This document shows, piece after piece, positions 51,418 through 63,202 of a DNA stretch of 64,000 bases. Each line of letters opens with the position of its first letter. Position 1 is the stretch's first letter. The DNA comes from Dryas octopetala. Lineage: Eukaryota; Streptophyta; Magnoliopsida; Rosales; Rosaceae. The stretch covers positions 2,170,001 through 2,234,000 of the forward strand of contig OY992834.1 of NCBI GenBank assembly GCA_963921425.1, written 5' to 3'. The notes under the pieces were generated by a model that saw only the letters and a program-made list of their open reading frames with translations, ran no database searches and was not told the DNA's origin. Position numbers and translations under genes: made by a program.

Positions 51418-52398
51418 TGTATTTATTGTATATTAATATTTTCGTGGCGAAGGTGGAGAAGGGCAGAAGAGGACTAAATGGAGGAGTGTTGGTTGGTTTT
51501 GTGCCTCAATTTTTTGTATGGGAGATGCCGAGATGGTGTGGACACAGGCTGCTTGTCCCCTCAGCATTACGTGGTTTAAGCAATGCCTTTTATCCCCGGA
51601 CCTCATAAAACTGCACTTGACTCCCCGTTCATTAATTGAATTCTCAACCTTACTCAAATTCTATGTATGCCATCTAAAGCTCCTAAATTTCGAAACGACT
51701 TTAAATATCAAAAGTAGGTACGTTTCAAAAATTGGAAACCTTGCTCTATATATGTAATATGCAAATTTAAACATTATAGTTTCTGATAGAGTAGGACTGT
51801 AGGACAGTCATTTTAATTTATTGAAGAACTACTGTCAAAAGAAAGCGGTATAGATTTATTGTATCTCCTTCTTCTTTTTCTTTTTTATCTATAGAATATA
51901 TGTGTATGGGCCAGCATGCAACAAGTTTATTCATGGATGGTACAGTGTAAGAGATAATTAATGAGAAAAATAAAGAAAATATATTGATTCATTTCCTTAG
52001 CATCTTAAAAAGATTTTCTCTGTTTTATTAAGGATAACGATTTTAAATGTCCAGTTAGCTATGACTAGGTGAAGGCAGTAATTTTCTGCTCTGGCAGTCT
52101 AGCCAGCCCTGTGGATTCATTCAATTGTATATTATTATTCCTCACAAGTCACAACTTATTAACACGAACACTATTTCTCCAATTGGTCAAAAAAAAAAAA
52201 ACACGAACACTATTTCTCATTTAATTTATTCCTACTCTCTATACCCAACAACACCACCACCAGGATCTGCGCAGATGGCACAGATACTCCTCAAAGAGAA
52301 ACCATCATTACTGTTGGAACCCAGCAGTCTCTCTCCTCCAAAAGAGAAATCCAACGGTCTCTTTTGGTTTGATTGGGCTGGACTAAGTTATATTAATA

Positions 52399-52824
52399 GG
52401 AAAATATTTGAGTCACCCTTGGGTACCCCAACGTCACCCCTTCCCTCAAAATAACAATTTTGGTAATATCGGCGCATGATCGGAATCATTCACTTTTTAG
52501 ATCACCTATTATAGATCATCTCTGCAAAAAATCAAATCAATCGGAAATCGTTTGGTTATATAACTATTGTCAATTAAGTAGAAAAAATTGATGGTTTTCA
52601 ATTAAAGAGTGATTTTTTGACCAAACCGTTGACTTTTTCTATTTAATCAACAACAGTTATATAATCAAACGATTTCCGATTGAGTTGATTTTTTGCAGAG
52701 ATAATCTATAATAGGTAATCTAAAAAGTGAACGGTTCCGATCATGCGTCGGCATTACCGAAATTGTTATTTTTGGGGGAGAAGTGACATTGGGGTACCCC
52801 CAAAGGGTGACCCAAGTAGTGTTC
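52399..52824. mobile_element. Fold-back MITE, 426 bp, with 9-bp target duplication (Mutator-like)
   Basis: Nearly the whole element is an inverted repeat. Left arm ...gagtcacccttgggtacccc; right arm reverse-complemented ...gggtcaccctttgggggtac. Inner arms also match (for example aatcggaaatcgtttggtta and its complement). The direct repeat atattaata flanks it exactly on both sides (52390-52398 and 52825-52833). A 9-bp duplication points to the Mutator superfamily. There is no coding capacity. Confidence 0.85.
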
Positions 52825-53133
52825 ATATTAATAAGCCCAGGGTCGGCGTATAGGCCAAATTATGTACACAACTCTATTAAACAATGGTTAAATGAAAATT
52901 TGCAAAAACAATTACACAGTGTACGTAAAATAATATATCTTAATATGATAAGCCCAACAGTAATAATATTGTGGGTGCCGCTCTATTCAATGGAGGAGAG
53001 GGTGCTGCCGGTATCGCTGGCGGGGAGGTGACAGGATGGATCAGGCTGTTGGCAGACTAGAGGGAGGTGATGGGGGGCTAGGTTGCTGCTAGTGGGGGCC
53101 GACGATGGGTTGGTTGAAATTAAGTTTTTTTTT

Positions 53134-53566
53134 GGTTTATTTCATATTTAGTACCTAAACTTTGACCCTTGTCTTAATGTGTTACCTAAACTTTTATTTG
53201 TCCCAATTGAGTACCTAAACTTTTATTTTGTGTCTAATAGGTACCAAAATGAATTTTTGTTAAAATTGTCAATAAAAATTAGGGGCAATATAGTCAAAGT
53301 ATATTTTAATTATTTTCTTTATATGTTTAAAATTATTTAAAAAAAACACACAACAAACAAAAAAAATTAAAAATTAAAATTAAAAAATAAATTTTTTGAA
53401 GTGACTATATTGCCCCTAACTTTTGTTGATAATTTTAACAGAAATTCATTTTGGTACCTATTAGACACAAAATAAAAGTTTAGGTACTCAATTGGGACAA
53501 ATAAAAGTTTAGGTACCACATTAAAACAATGGTCAAAGTTCAGATACTAAATATGAAAAAAAACCC
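53134..53566. mobile_element. Fold-back MITE, ~430 bp
   Basis: Long inverted arms: the left starts ggtttatttcatatttagta, and the reverse complement of the right starts ggttttttttcatatttagt. Both continue through 'ctttgacc', 'ttttatttgtccca' and 'taataggtacc' to a ~130-base AT-rich centre. T runs on both sides (nine at left, fourteen at right) make the target duplication ambiguous. No coding capacity. Confidence 0.8.
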
Positions 53567-53708
53567 TTTTTTTTTTTTTTAATTAGTGTGTTCTCATTGG
53601 CCAATTTACATTATGAAAAAAAATATGTATTTTTATATTTTATTAAATTATTGGAGTTACTAATAAAAAAATTAAATCTGAATAACGGCACTTTACAATA
53701 TATCTATA

Positions 53709-54203
53709 GGCTTTTTTACCTAAATACCACATGAACTACATGAGGTGTGCTCTCATACCACCCAATCTTTTTTTCTTGTCAATTTACCATTGAAATTATC
53801 AATATGTGCTAATTTACCACCTAACATCCATTTTTCTGTTAAATCATAAAAAAATTTCCCAAACTTCCCATTTTGTCCTTGAATACAATAAAAAAAAAAT
53901 ATTATTTTAAAAACTTTTTTTAAAATATAATTATAAAAAAAACTTAAAAACTAAAAAATAGAAAATGGAAAGACCCTTTTTTTTTAGGGGGTTTACTTAG
54001 ATTTTTTTTAATATTTAAAATGCTTTTATTATATAAATTGACGAAAATACTCTTGAAATAAACATAAAATTTAACTAAAGTGACGGTAGGTGATAAATTG
54101 GCCAATATGTGAAAGTTCAGGTGGTAAATTAACAAAAAAAAAAAATTTGGGTGGTATTTAAACACACTCTCTATAGTTCATGTGGTATTTGAGTAAAAAA
54201 GCC
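53709..54203. mobile_element. Fold-back MITE, 495 bp, with 10-bp target duplication
   Basis: Terminal inverted repeats of 30 or more bases: left ggcttttttacctaaatacc, right reverse-complemented ggcttttttactcaaatacc. Further complementary segments lie inside (ggtggtaaatta/taatttaccacc type). The direct repeat tatatctata flanks the element on both sides (53699-53708 and 54204-54213). A 9-10-bp duplication again suggests Mutator-like mobilisation. No coding capacity. Confidence 0.85.
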
Positions 54204-55394
54204 TATATCTATATAATATATATACAAGTATTATTATAAAAGAAATGAAAATTTTAGGCCGAGTCTAATAGCGTGAGTTTGGGATTATGTAGGGCATTAA
54301 AAGCTTTTATCAATATTATTTGATTTAATAGATGATACTCAAATTTTTATTATGAAAAAAATCATGAATTCAAATCTCAAAAATAACAATTAATTAATAA
54401 ATAATAATAAAAAATCTTACTTATATAGTTATATATGCATGCTAATTTCTTCAGAGTTTTTAATTATATAATAAGTTCCCACATGCTGCCTTTGTTCGTT
54501 GGAACCAAGCATTTTCATGTGTATCACTAGCAACTAATTAAGCTCATGTTGCATCACCCATCAATAATTAATATCGTGCTCATTGCTCAACCAGTACCGA
54601 CAATGATAGATAAATGTGTTCATTCATTACAGTACATAGGCTATAATCAATCAAACAATTGCTTTAATTTCCGGTTTTCTTCCGTGAACGATAACACATA
54701 TATGAAGGTATAAAATAAAATTTAACTTTAAAGGTATAAATATGACATAAATACAATACTAAAATGGAATCCCTAAAATGATATAAGAATCGTAGTGCTT
54801 ATTACACCCGTACACACCATAGCGTAGATAGCCATTACACTTAAATATTTGTAAATAAAAAAAAAAAAATATATGTAACGAGTGTATATACCAATTCTCT
54901 TACAACATATACTCACATGATAATTATGTAACCATTATAAAATTTAAGATATATACATATATATATGAGTTAGACGATTAAACAGTTTAATATGTTATGT
55001 ATTTAAACTATTCGTATAAGATATTAATCAATTAGGGTTGAAGTTGAGATTTTAAAAACTCAGCAAACCATAAAAATGAGGCACTTGATCCTCAACATAT
55101 ATTGACTTGATTTTTTGAGGCCAGCGCCGGCTCCGCCCTGCAATCAACTAAAATTATATCTAAATATATGAGTGATGAACACATCGTTTGAATTTGTACA
55201 GAAATATATGACACGTCAAAAATCCCACCATAGCCATAGAATTAGCCATAAAACTTCGATGTTTTGTAAATAAACGACATGTCGTAAAATGGTACGACCT
55301 GAGATGAGCGCGCCAAATCAACAAACCCCAGTCTATTAGACTAAGTTGTCTTCAGTCGTCACTGCTAAAAGCCCAAACCAGCGGTGGCACCACC

Positions 55395-58300
55395 ATGGGA
55401 AAGCAAAAGCAGCAAGTCATATCGCGCTTCTTTGCTCCCAAATCCAAACCCACAAACCTTTCCTCTTCTTCATCATCCTCAACACCCTTAAACCCATCCT
55501 CATCATCATCTCCATACCCACCTCCCAAAATCACAGCCACAGTCACTTTCTCACCCTCCAAACGTAGCCTCCTCTCCTCCCATCTCACCTCCCCATCTCC
55601 CAAACCTCCCAAACTCCCCAAACTCTCTCCCCACACCCACAACCCTATTCCCACTCAACCCAATCCCTCCCTCCACCAGAAGTTCCTCCAGAAACTTCTA
55701 GAACCCTCCCCCGACATTCCAGAACCTTCTCCTTCTTCTTCTAACCCACCAATCAAGTACACCCCCTTGGAGCAACAAGTCGTGGACCTCAAAAAGAGAT
55801 ACCCAGATGTTCTTTTGATGGTAGAAGTCGGTTACAAGTACCGGTTTTTCGGCGAGGATGCCGAAATTGCTGCACGGATTCTGGGGATTTATGCCCACAT
55901 GGATCACAATTTCTTGACTGCTAGTGTACCCACTTTCCGGTTGAATGTACACGTCAGGAGGCTGGTGAGTGTTGGGTATAAGGTCGGCGTGGTGAAGCAG
56001 ACCGAAACCGCTGCGATTAAGGCCCATGGGTCGAACCGGTCCGGCCCATTTGGCAGGGGATTGTCGGCATTGTATACAAAGGCGACGCTGGAGGCGGCCG
56101 AGGATGTGGGGGGTGGGGAAGAGGGGTGTGGTGGGGATAGTAATTATTTGGCTTGTGTGGTGGATAAGAGTGTTTTGATAGAAAATGTGGATTGTGGAGT
56201 TGAGAGTGGGACTGAAGTGAAAGTTGGGGTTGTTGCGGTGGAGATATCGACCGGAGACGTTGTTTATGGAGAATTCAATGATAATTTTATGAGGAGTGGG
56301 CTTGAGGCTGTGGTTCTGAGCTTGTCTCCGTCTGAGTTGCTTCTTGGGGACCCACTCTCCAGACAAACAGAGAAGGTATGTGGTATTTTCTATTTTCAAC
56401 TTGCAATGAAATGAAAAATGCTTTTAATTTTGTTAGAAAATTGAGTTACACCCAAAGCTTTTGTCTTTAGACATGTTAGTTCGGTATATGTAACTGTTAT
56501 CTTGCTTATTCCAGAATATGGGCGTTCCATTAACCTCTATTACGTTGTTAATAACACTTGCAAAAAGCTTTTTCAGCTTGCATTCTCTTCAATGCATTTC
56601 CAAGTCATTATTTTGTTAATTCTTGTCATTAGATGTTGCTTGCGTTTGCTGGACCTGCTTCAAGTGTGCGCGTCGAGCGTGCCTCACGAGATTGCTTCAA
56701 CGATGGCGGTGCTCTTGCTGAAGTAATGTCTTTGTATGAAAACATGGATGAAGATAGTTTAGCAGAGCATCCAAAGGGAAATACAGAGGTGACTGAACAG
56801 GGTATTTCTCGTTTGGCAATTGAGGTATAATATTTTTGGTATTTTATCCTCATTAATAACCCTACTTTTTCTTTTTGTTTCTATTAAAATGTCATGTATT
56901 TTACCCTTGGCCGGTATGTTTGCCCCATGCTACTATCTTGCATTATTTGACCATGCCTCTGGATTTATTTATCCTTATGGATCAGTGGACTATTTCTGTT
57001 CTGTGTGATCTGTCAATGGCAAAATTTCTTTTGTTAGAAGATCGTCATTTTCTTGTTTAACTTTATTTTCCTGTTCACTTATTGATTTGATGTATTTATT
57101 GTTATTGCACTTCTAGTCATCTGCCTTTTTCTTTACTCTATTCTTTACTTTGTTTTAAAGGGAATCATGAACATGCCAAATTTGGCAGTCCAAGCATTGG
57201 CCCTAATGATTCGTCATCTGAAACAATTTGGTTTTGAAAGGATCCTGCACCTAGGAGCTTCTTTTAGGCCCTTCTCAAGCAACGTGGAGATGACTCTCTC
57301 GGCCAATGCACTTCAACAATTGGAGGTATCTGATTCTATTCATGTGTTTTGCTGAAGAGAGGTTTGCTCTGGAATTTTGATAACTAATATGTTGTAATGC
57401 CGACCGATATCCATGCATGACTCTTCTTTTGCCACCTAACTGGGGGTTGATATTAGGATAAGTGGATAACCAACAACAATGCAATTTTCTCAAAGATTGG
57501 TGTAATTTACTTAACTACTTATACCTAGCTACAGATATTTGGTTCAGGTTTACTGACTCTAAATCCAAAACCAGCATGGATTTGGTAGTGGTAATTCTGT
57601 GTCATTTTTTCATTATTCAAAAATTGCATATATGATTAAGTATTAAGTTGAATTTATTAATCAATATTGAGAAAAGAATGTTGAGAGCTTTTACCATGAT
57701 AACTAAGTCTTGCAGGGAAAATATTAAATGCTGCATGCTTAGTTGGCAGATTGAGAAACTTCCCATTATTAATTTGGAGCTTTTCCTTATTCTTGTATAA
57801 TATTATAATCATGATGGAAATCATGCTTTTCCTATATGCTGAAAGATGCAACAGTTATCCTTTTAAAAATTTCTGGGTTTATACTTTATTTTGACACCGG
57901 GTAAACATGCCCAATGCTTTTAGGTATTGAAGAACAACACTGATGGGTCCGAGTCTGGCTCCTTGCTGCAGTCTATGAATCATACTCTTACTATATATGG
58001 TTCAAGGCTTCTTAGACACTGGGTATGAGCTGCATGTAAACGTTTTATTTTTTCTCTTGAGATTTTAGTTTTTCATTTTTCCATCAGTTGATTGTTCCCT
58101 TGCATGTTACAGGTAACTCACCCTTTATGTGATAGAAACATGATTTCCGCTCGTCTTGATGCCGTTTCTGAGATTGCAGAATCCATGGGGTCTTCAAAAG
58201 CTTCTCAGAATATTGAAGGTCGAAATGCGGAAGATTCGTATGTAACAGTTTTGAGACCAGAGTTTAATTATATACTTTCTTCAGTTCTGACGACTTTGGG

Positions 58301-61300
58301 AAGGTCACCAGATATTCAACGCGGGATAACAAGAATCTTTCATCGGACTGCCACTCCATCTGAGGTGATGCATGGGTTCTCCTCCAACCTGCTATTTTGA
58401 ATAGCTGTATGTTTGTAAATCATTAATTTGTCATCTTCTGGGTCAAGTTGATTGTATCTTTTTCTTTTTTAAATTAAAAAAAAAAAAGGGATAAGACCTA
58501 ATGAAGTAATAGATAGATAATATCTACTGATATGTGCTCAGGGGCTGTTTGTTTCATTTGGGCTTGGTGCAACTAAATAGTTTGCCTCACCTAGGTGATT
58601 GAGTTTCTCAATAATGGGAATGTACAGTTCATTGCAGTTGTTCAAGCTATTCTATATGCTGGAAAAGAACTTCAGCAACTTCAAATTGAAGAAGGTGAAA
58701 TCGAAAAAAATTTGAGAGGAAAGACAGTGTGCTCTGAACTGTTGAGGAAGTTGATTTTGACTGCTTCATCATCCAGTGTAATTGGAAATGCTGCAAAGCT
58801 GTTGTCTACCCTTAACAAGGAAGCAGCTGACCAACAGGATCTACCAAACTTAATCATCATTTCTAATGGCCAGTTTCCTGAGGTATGTACTACGAGTTCA
58901 ATAGTCTGAATTTCACATCTATTTTTGGGTACTGTTTGCTGCCTTTTTTATTCACACTCCTACCTTGTTTGTGAAACTTGTTTGATTAGGTTGCTAAAGC
59001 ACGGAAAGAGGTTCAATTTGCACAGGAGAAATTGGATTCTCTCATCAGTTTGTATCGCAAACAGCTTGGAATCCGCAAGTTGGAATTTATGAGTGTGTCT
59101 GGAACAACACACTTGATAGAGGTAGGTTGTTGAAGTTCATCCTGGGAATATTCTTATGTGTATGGACATTCCAAGTGCAAGTTACATATGCTGTTGTATC
59201 TAATTAAATGTAGCATTGCCTGCAGTTGCCCTTAGATGTTAAGGTACCTTCGAATTGGGTTAAGATCAATAGTACCAAAAAAACAGTCCGGTATCACCCA
59301 CCCGATGTCTTGGCTGCTTTAGACCAGCTAGCCCTTGCAAATGAGGAACTCACTGTTGCCTGTCGTGCTGCTTGGGATAGCTTTCTAAGTGGTTTCGGTA
59401 AATATTATGCCGAGTTCCAAGCTTCCGTTCAAGCACTGGCCAGTTTAGATTGTCTTTATTCACTTGCTGTACTTTCAAGAAATAAGGTATGCACTGGAGG
59501 TTAAATTATAATATCTTGCTTCAATCTGCGACTTATTTTGATGTTATATTGTCATGTAAATATGGGGACACATATAAAAACACAGATTTTTGCACAAGCT
59601 TTCAACATTTAGATAATTCAATATCTAACAGTTAAGATGCATTTAAAAAAAAAAAAAACAAATTCATATAATGCTTTTTTGTAAACATAATTAATTTTCT
59701 CTCTCCAAATCTATTTTATAGAAACAAATTCACTTAATGCGTTTTTTGGAAACAAACTCACGTATCACTTATTCTTGCAGAACTATGTTCGTCCAGTGTT
59801 TGTATATGATGATGAACCTGTTCAGATACGCATCTCTTCTGGCCGTCATCCGGTACTTATATAATGCATTTTAGGTTTAAGAAGTTATGAATGCTTAAAG
59901 TTTTATTACTGGTTTCTTCACAACTTGCATGTCAAGTCAATATCTTTTTCATCTGATGGGAAATGTATGCTATCTTGATATTTTGATTGATATTCTGAAA
60001 CGTTAAGTTTCAAATCTCTATTGGCAATTCCACTTTCTTCTGCTGAATTTAGCCACGACACTTGGTTTGCCTGAGTTTTGAAGAAATCAGATTAGAGCCG
60101 TATCAAAATTGAATACTCCTGCATTTTCCATTAAAATTCTTGTAGGCACGCAATGTTATGGCTCATTTCAAGTTGTCCATAGCTGCTATACTAAGACATG
60201 ACTATTTTTTATGTGTCATTCTGGGCTTCTCTTTAATGATAACAATTTCTTACAGGTTTTCGAGACTACATTACAAGAAAATTTTGTTCCAAATGACACA
60301 GATTTACATGCAGATGGAGAGTATTGTCAGATTATTACTGGACCCAACATGGGTGGAAAAAGTTGCTACATTCGCCAAGTTGCTCTGATTGCTATCATGG
60401 CTCAGGTAAAATGAGAGCTTCAACTAATATATTGTGTTATGACTGTTGCATTCTCTTATAATTTTGCATGGTACTAGTTGTTTTTTTAATCGACATATTT
60501 GGAGGTATGATACTGTTTCAATTGTCTTAAGCTGTAATTAATGGTAAAATAATTCTCATAATGTTCAACATTTTTCTAGTTGCTGCTTTGGTTTGATAAT
60601 TGAATCTCTTAACAGCCGTTGCTTTATAAAAGCGTGTTCTCATTCTTCTAGGTTGGTTCCTTTGTACCAGCATCATCGGCAAAACTGCATATGCTGGATG
60701 GCATCTATACTCGAATGGGTGCTTCTGACAGTATCCAACAAGGGCGAAGCACCTTTCTTGAAGAACTGAGTGAGGCTTCACATATACTCCACAATTGCAC
60801 AGCACGCTCACTGGTCATCATTGATGAGCTTGGGAGGGGCACAAGTACACATGATGGCGTGGCTATTGCTTACGCCACATTACATCATCTACTACAGCAG
60901 AAAAGATGCATGATCCTCTTTGTCACGCACTATCCAAAAATTGCTTATATCAAAACTGAATTCCCAGGCTCAGTGGGGGCATACCATGTTTCTTATCTGA
61001 CTTCAAATAGAGATATGGGTAAGATGGACAAGACATCTGGAAATGAAGATGTCACTTACTTATATAAGCTTGTGTCTGGTGTTTCAGAGAGGAGTTTTGG
61101 ATTTAAGGTTGCGGAGCTTGCACAGGTAGTCCTCTACCCTCTCTCCCTTCCCATCATGGGGCACTCTATCATGTAATTTAAGTTGGGCACTTTATGTTTT
61201 GCAGCTACCATCCTCATGCATCAGCCGAGCAACTGCCATGGCTGCTAGGTTGGAGGCAGTGGTAAGCAGCCGAGCAAGAAATAGATATGGCCTAAAGTGG

Positions 61301-61531
61301 TGGTTAAGATCACTGGCGATAGATAAAAAACAAGAAGCACAAGAGGAAATGCTGGAATCTCCTGAGTACTCTTGTGCAGGATGGAGTCAGAATCTAGGGG
61401 AAATAAATGGTGGTGCGTACAAGGAATTCCTTATGAATTTGAAAGCTGCTATAGTCGATGATGACCTTGCAAAAAGCTTTCGGTATCTGAATGATGCAAG
61501 AAGGATTGCAAGAGAATTAATAGGCGGGTAA
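55395..61531 (+). CDS. MSH3: DNA mismatch repair protein MSH3
   Basis: Twelve exons: 55395-56375, 56633-56824, 57161-57325, 57924-58022, 58113-58364, 58628-58882, 58990-59121, 59226-59486, 59781-59852, 60256-60405, 60652-61125 and 61205-61531. All junctions are phase 0, giving 1119 residues (Arabidopsis about 1081). MSH3 pairs with MSH2 as MutS-beta and recognises insertion/deletion loops in the nucleus. A PIP box for PCNA binding lies at residues 6-13 (QQVISRFF), followed by a Ser/Pro-rich linker. MutS domain I starts near 122, with '[20 protein letters not shown]'. The connector and lever follow, with '[16 protein letters not shown]' and '[15 protein letters not shown]'. The ATPase has Walker A GPNMGGKS (832-839), '[15 protein letters not shown]', Walker B '[17 protein letters not shown]' and 'LFVTHYP'. 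Catalytic residues are intact, so the gene looks functional. Arabidopsis MSH3 is adjacent to CFIS2. Confidence 0.96.
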
Positions 61532-62164
61532 AGATGAAATTTATTAGTTTTTGTTGGTTTTCGTAGACTAGTAGTAGTTGATCATGGTAGTTTATATTAC
61601 ATTGCATCATAAACTGCTGATATCTTCATTCATCCTCGTGTAATTCCCAGATAACGAGCCATTGCTGAAAGTTGGTTGGCATCTTTACTGCTGGGAAGAC
61701 AGCAACAGTAAGTGATGGAGACAGATTTAAAGCAATGAATTTCATCAGTTTTGTAGATAGTAAAAGTGTAGGGAATTTTGTATTTCTTGATGTCTCCCAA
61801 CTTTATCTATTGTAATTAACAGTAAATATGTTTGCATGAGGCTGGAGAAAAGAAGAAAAATCATGGAATGACACTGAATTATTATGATAAATGGCAATAG
61901 AACTATTCTAGCAATTTTTCTTCACTGTTCACGATGGGCAAGTGGTGAATCCATGTTTTTGTATTGCATCTAAAACTGTTTGGTAACCAAGGTCGGGAGG
62001 TTTTCACTGCTAGAGTTATACGATTGTCATACAAGTATAACATCTATGCGGGTATGAAATTCAGAATATTCTTCCTTGGTTGTATATATATATATTTTTT
62101 AACTGATAATATCATAATAGTATGTGATATAAAATAACTTGTCTGTCCCAGTAATAGGGACACA

Positions 62165-62174
<10 letters not shown>

Positions 62175-62221
<47 letters not shown>
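62175..62221. repeat. (GA)n microsatellite
   Basis: About 23 uninterrupted GA units. Confidence 0.97.
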
Positions 62222-62223
<2 letters not shown>

Positions 62224-62248
62224 GAAAGAGCCAATGGGAAGAAATCAG

Positions 62249-62376
62249 GATGCCACCTTTCCTTATCTTAGTGATAGGAAAGTTTTTTTTGCAAATGATA
62301 TGTCAAGTCAAGGAAGGGATGCCACCTTTCCTTATCCTAGTGATAGGAAAGTTTTTCTCGCACATGATATGTCAAG
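62249..62376. repeat. 59-bp tandem duplication
   Basis: Two copies (62249-62307 and 62318-62376) starting gatgccacctttccttatc and ending atgtcaag, separated by ten bases and differing at about six positions. Each copy contains a small imperfect inverted repeat (ctttccttatc / gataggaaag). Confidence 0.9.
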
Positions 62377-63164
62377 GAATTTATCCAATACGATCATTAT
62401 TATCTATATATTAATCGCTCTACATGTGTTATGACTTATGAGTTAATTAAATTTATATCGAATGTTATCGTTACACTTGTAATAATTTTAAGATATTTTA
62501 GCATAAACTTGTCATGTTATATATCTTTTCCTGCCTGTTATTTTTTCCACCCATATAAATAGCAGATCCAATCATGTTGCATAAAAATCTCAAGATAAAA
62601 TTAATTATTTAATTGATCTGAATTATTTAGTTTTATATTTCACCAAACATCGTATAGTGCTAAAACTATCTTATTTAATTGAATCCAATCTTGAAAATAA
62701 TCTAATGGAGTCAAATTGTACACGCCAAACGAGGCTTAAGTGTCTTAAAGACTAAAGACCAGTCAGGTTATGTTTGCCAAGACTTGAACAGGGAGTGGTA
62801 GTGTTAGAGAAAGTTTTCACGTGATTTGAGCACGTGGCCGAGAAGATAGGTAAAGTAGTAGCTAAGTACAACTGTACACTTGTACAGGGGCAAAACTGAG
62901 CGGTTCGAGTCTTCCAGAGTTTAGAAGGGAAGTAGCTGTAAAAGGAAAACACCCTTTTGGTAATTTCCACAACGGGAATCCGCTTCCTTCTTTGCTCAGT
63001 TTACTTGTTTTGGCAGAACCGCAGAACCAAAGAATAATCTCCTTAACCAAAAAAAAAAACAAGAATAATCTCAACACATTTCTTACATTATTGCAGGCCA
63101 AGGCCCAACAATCAAGCACATGACTGATAAACCTTCCTCAAGAACCAGAACAGAGAAGTGATCA

Positions 63165-63201
<37 letters not shown>

Positions 63202-63202
63202 C
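63165..63202. repeat. (CT)n microsatellite, one interruption
   Basis: A CT tract broken once by cg near 63173, possibly within the 5' leader of a gene that continues past the window. Confidence 0.9.

Larger units (their letters stand above)
50817..55394. other. 4.6-kb intergenic region between the RUP-like gene and MSH3, rich in MITEs
   Basis: The RUP-like gene and MSH3 are transcribed away from each other. The region holds a G-rich tract at 51395-51417, three separate fold-back elements (52399-52824, 53134-53566, 53709-54203) and AT-rich filler. The last ~100 bases before 55395 are the MSH3 leader. No coding exon is visible. Confidence 0.6.

Noticed and set aside
62752..63119. Possible tRNA-like or coding segment around 'gagcggttcgagtc'
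   Set aside because: No cloverleaf arms could be paired around the ggttcgagtc and the open frames are not protein-like.
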